This document shows positions 61,458-64,000 of a stretch of 64,000 nt of DNA, in pieces. Made by a program: the position numbers and the translations under genes. Source of the DNA: Rugosimonospora acidiphila (GTDB lineage: Bacteria; Actinomycetota; Actinomycetes; Mycobacteriales; Micromonosporaceae); assembly GCF_039543385.1 (NCBI RefSeq), contig NZ_BAABJQ010000031.1, positions 1-64,000 on the forward strand, written 5' to 3'. Numbering within the stretch: the first letter of the stretch is position 1; every line of letters starts with the position of its first letter. Under the pieces are notes generated by a model. That model did no database searches and was not told the DNA's origin. It worked only from the letters and a program-made list of their open reading frames with translations.

Positions 61458-61685
61458 ATGGGCACGTCACCATCAGACAAAGATCTCCGAGCCGAAGCTC
61501 AGGATCTGGTCGAAGAATTGCCTGACGAGACCGCGGCCGGTCGAATGGTGCACGACGACGGCACGCCGGCGAGCGCCGACGAATGGCTACGTAACCGCAG
61601 TAAGGCGATGAAGGGTCAGCCGGGTGCTCCTAGCCCGCTGTCCATACCGCCGAAGAAGAACAACAACAAGCCACCAAACCGGTAA
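61458..61685 (+). CDS. Small hypothetical protein
   Basis: 75 residues; GGAAGGAGGAGCC directly before ATG 61458 is a strong ribosome site. The product is hydrophilic: MGTSPSDKDLRAEAQDLVEELPDETAAGRMVHDDGTPASADEWLRNRSKAMKG, then a Pro/Lys/Asn-rich end (PPKKNNNKPPNR). No family recognised. The site overlaps a TTCCGG-GAGT-CCGGAA hairpin that could mask translation. A strong terminator follows. Confidence 0.7.
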   Translation: MGTSPSDKDLRAEAQDLVEELPDETAAGRMVHDDGTPASADEWLRNRSKAMKGQPGAPSPLSIPPKKNNNKPPNR

Positions 61686-61699
61686 GAGCCCGGATACGG

Positions 61700-61731
61700 C
61701 GGACGGGCGAGCCGACTGGCTCGCCCGTCCG
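61700..61731. terminator. Bidirectional terminator between the 75-residue gene and groEL
   Basis: CGGACGGGCGAGCC and GGCTCGCCCGTCCG form a perfect 14-bp stem with a GACT loop. It lies 15 bases past the small gene and 20 bases past the groEL stop on the other strand. Confidence 0.85.
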
Positions 61732-61750
61732 TCGTGGCTGGAGCTGGGAC

Positions 61751-63376
<1,626 letters not shown>

Positions 63377-63564
63377 TCGGCGTTGTCCTCCTGGACAATC
63401 CCGGCGCCTCCGCTTCTTAGACGGCGGCCCGTGTGTCTACGCGTGGTCAGAACGGTGCCACCGCCGCCGTCAGATGCGCCGGCAAGGGCAACACCGCTCC
63501 CCGGCCGAGCCAGACAGAGCCCGCGACGACCGGCCCCACTGCTGGGACCACACCGGCTCGACCG

Positions 63565-63591
63565 TTGGCACTCAGCCTACCCGAGTGCCAA
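63565..63591. promoter_or_regulatory. CIRCE element 1 (HrcA operator)
   Basis: TTGGCACTC-N9-GAGTGCCAA, a perfectly symmetrical variant of the CIRCE consensus TTAGCACTC-N9-GAGTGCTAA. It lies downstream of the promoter, within the leader. Confidence 0.93.
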
Positions 63592-63596
63592 TCACT

Positions 63597-63625
63597 TGTT
63601 TAGCACTCTCCCCTTACGAGTGCAA
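63597..63625 (-). promoter_or_regulatory. groEL: groEL promoter
   Basis: On the minus strand TTGCAC (-35, 63625-63620) and TAAACA (-10, 63602-63597) are spaced by exactly 17 bases. Both hexamers overlap CIRCE element 2, so HrcA binding would block RNA polymerase. Confidence 0.75.
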
Positions 63626-63626
63626 G
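63600..63626. promoter_or_regulatory. CIRCE element 2 (HrcA operator)
   Basis: TTAGCACTC-N9-GAGTGCAAG; the left half is the exact consensus and the right half differs at two of the final three bases. Together with element 1 it gives two HrcA sites 35 bases apart (start to start). Confidence 0.92.
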
Positions 63627-64000
63627 CGTCCGAAAACGCGGGCGGGAGCGGGGCCGCCACGGCCGAGCAGGTGGGACCCCGGGAGCGTCCCGGATCGGGG
63701 CGAGAGCGGGTCCAGACCCGGGCGGGAGCGGGGCCGGCGGCCGGCGGAATCGGGCGGCCGGGCGGACGGGGCCCGGTCGGGGACCCCGGGGAGCCGGGGA
63801 GCCGGGAAGCCGAGCGCGGCGGCGGAAAGCCGGGGGCGGCCAAGCGGATCGGGGGCGGCCGGACGGCCCGGCCGGGCGCCACCTGTCGGCTACCGGGTGA
63901 TGGCCGACCCGATGGCCGGCCTCGCGCCACCGCGTGGCCGGAGCGTGCGCCCGCACCCCTAGAAAAGGCGGGTGGCCGGCGGATGATCGGGGCACGGGGT

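Larger units (their letters stand above)
63377..64000. other. groEL leader and GC-extreme gene-free flank
   Basis: About 190 bases of untranslated leader, two CIRCE elements and a promoter, then from 63627 to the window end an extremely G-rich, low-complexity stretch. GGGCGGGAGCGGGGCC occurs twice (about 63642 and 63719), GGGGAGCC occurs in tandem (about 63788), and GGGGGCGGCC at least twice. No ribosome site or recognisable protein is seen on either strand. Confidence 0.6.

Overview
The window is a chromosomal stretch of a very GC-rich actinomycete, most probably a member of the Micromonosporaceae (family placement inferred, genus not determinable here). The case rests on the base composition, GTG starts behind GGAGG-type ribosome sites, a mycothiol-dependent maleylpyruvate-isomerase-fold enzyme, the actinobacterial septation protein SepH, a DUF397/XRE regulator pair, futalosine-pathway menaquinone genes, actinobacterial XPB helicase genes, and groEL under CIRCE control. 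I see no rRNA, tRNA, CRISPR array, insertion sequence or prophage.

Layout. 1-3.9 kb is a disturbed accessory segment: the end of a membrane protein gene abuts a short-chain dehydrogenase lacking its cofactor-binding N-terminus, then a large secreted beta-helix/PKD protein on the opposite strand; a 79-bp copy of the dehydrogenase 3' end lies on the far side of that gene. 3.9-10.5 kb carries a beta-propeller protein, a DUF4349 lipoprotein, a DUF2267 protein and a MoxR-type ATPase with its VWA partner. 10.5-13.5 kb holds an XRE/DUF397 pair divergent from a GGDEF protein and a small companion. 13.7-16.8 kb is a disaccharide phosphorolysis operon (beta-phosphoglucomutase plus GH65 phosphorylase), followed by a TetR remnant. 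17-24 kb has surE, a PfkB kinase, a BON-methyltransferase fusion, a class A penicillin-binding protein, a 1-kb gene-free gap and CorA. 24.2-35.1 kb is a CAP-domain protein and a long minus-strand series: two acyl-CoA dehydrogenases, sugar ABC ATPase, L-serine dehydratase, DUF4230 protein, nitroreductase, aldose epimerase, MFS exporter and pdxH.

35.4-39.9 kb (citrate synthase, serC, sepH, aldo/keto reductase) and 40-55 kb (ThpR, MarR/MFS, DUF2530, DUF3027, MFS-mqnB-mqnD, cold-shock protein, HAD phosphatase, helicase-associated protein, XPB helicase) form a conserved actinobacterial core; from memory the same gene families lie near one another in mycobacteria (xpb, csp, MFS, marR, sepH, serC, citA). 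55-64 kb has a lipoprotein, glpD, a membrane-embedded subtilase with a collagen-like head, an M19 dipeptidase, a small ORF, and groEL with two CIRCE operators.

The best candidates for new biology are the multi-membrane-span subtilase with a Gly-Pro-rich N-terminus, the BON-methyltransferase fusion, the GGDEF protein plus its small partner, the MoxR/VWA module with an altered Walker B, and an over-represented interrupted palindrome GTCCA-N3-TGGAC that occurs seven times exactly, mostly inside unrelated genes. Regulatory sites readable directly are CIRCE at groEL, a probable MarR operator, perfect 16-bp palindromes at 11959 and 38940, and hairpin terminators between convergent genes.
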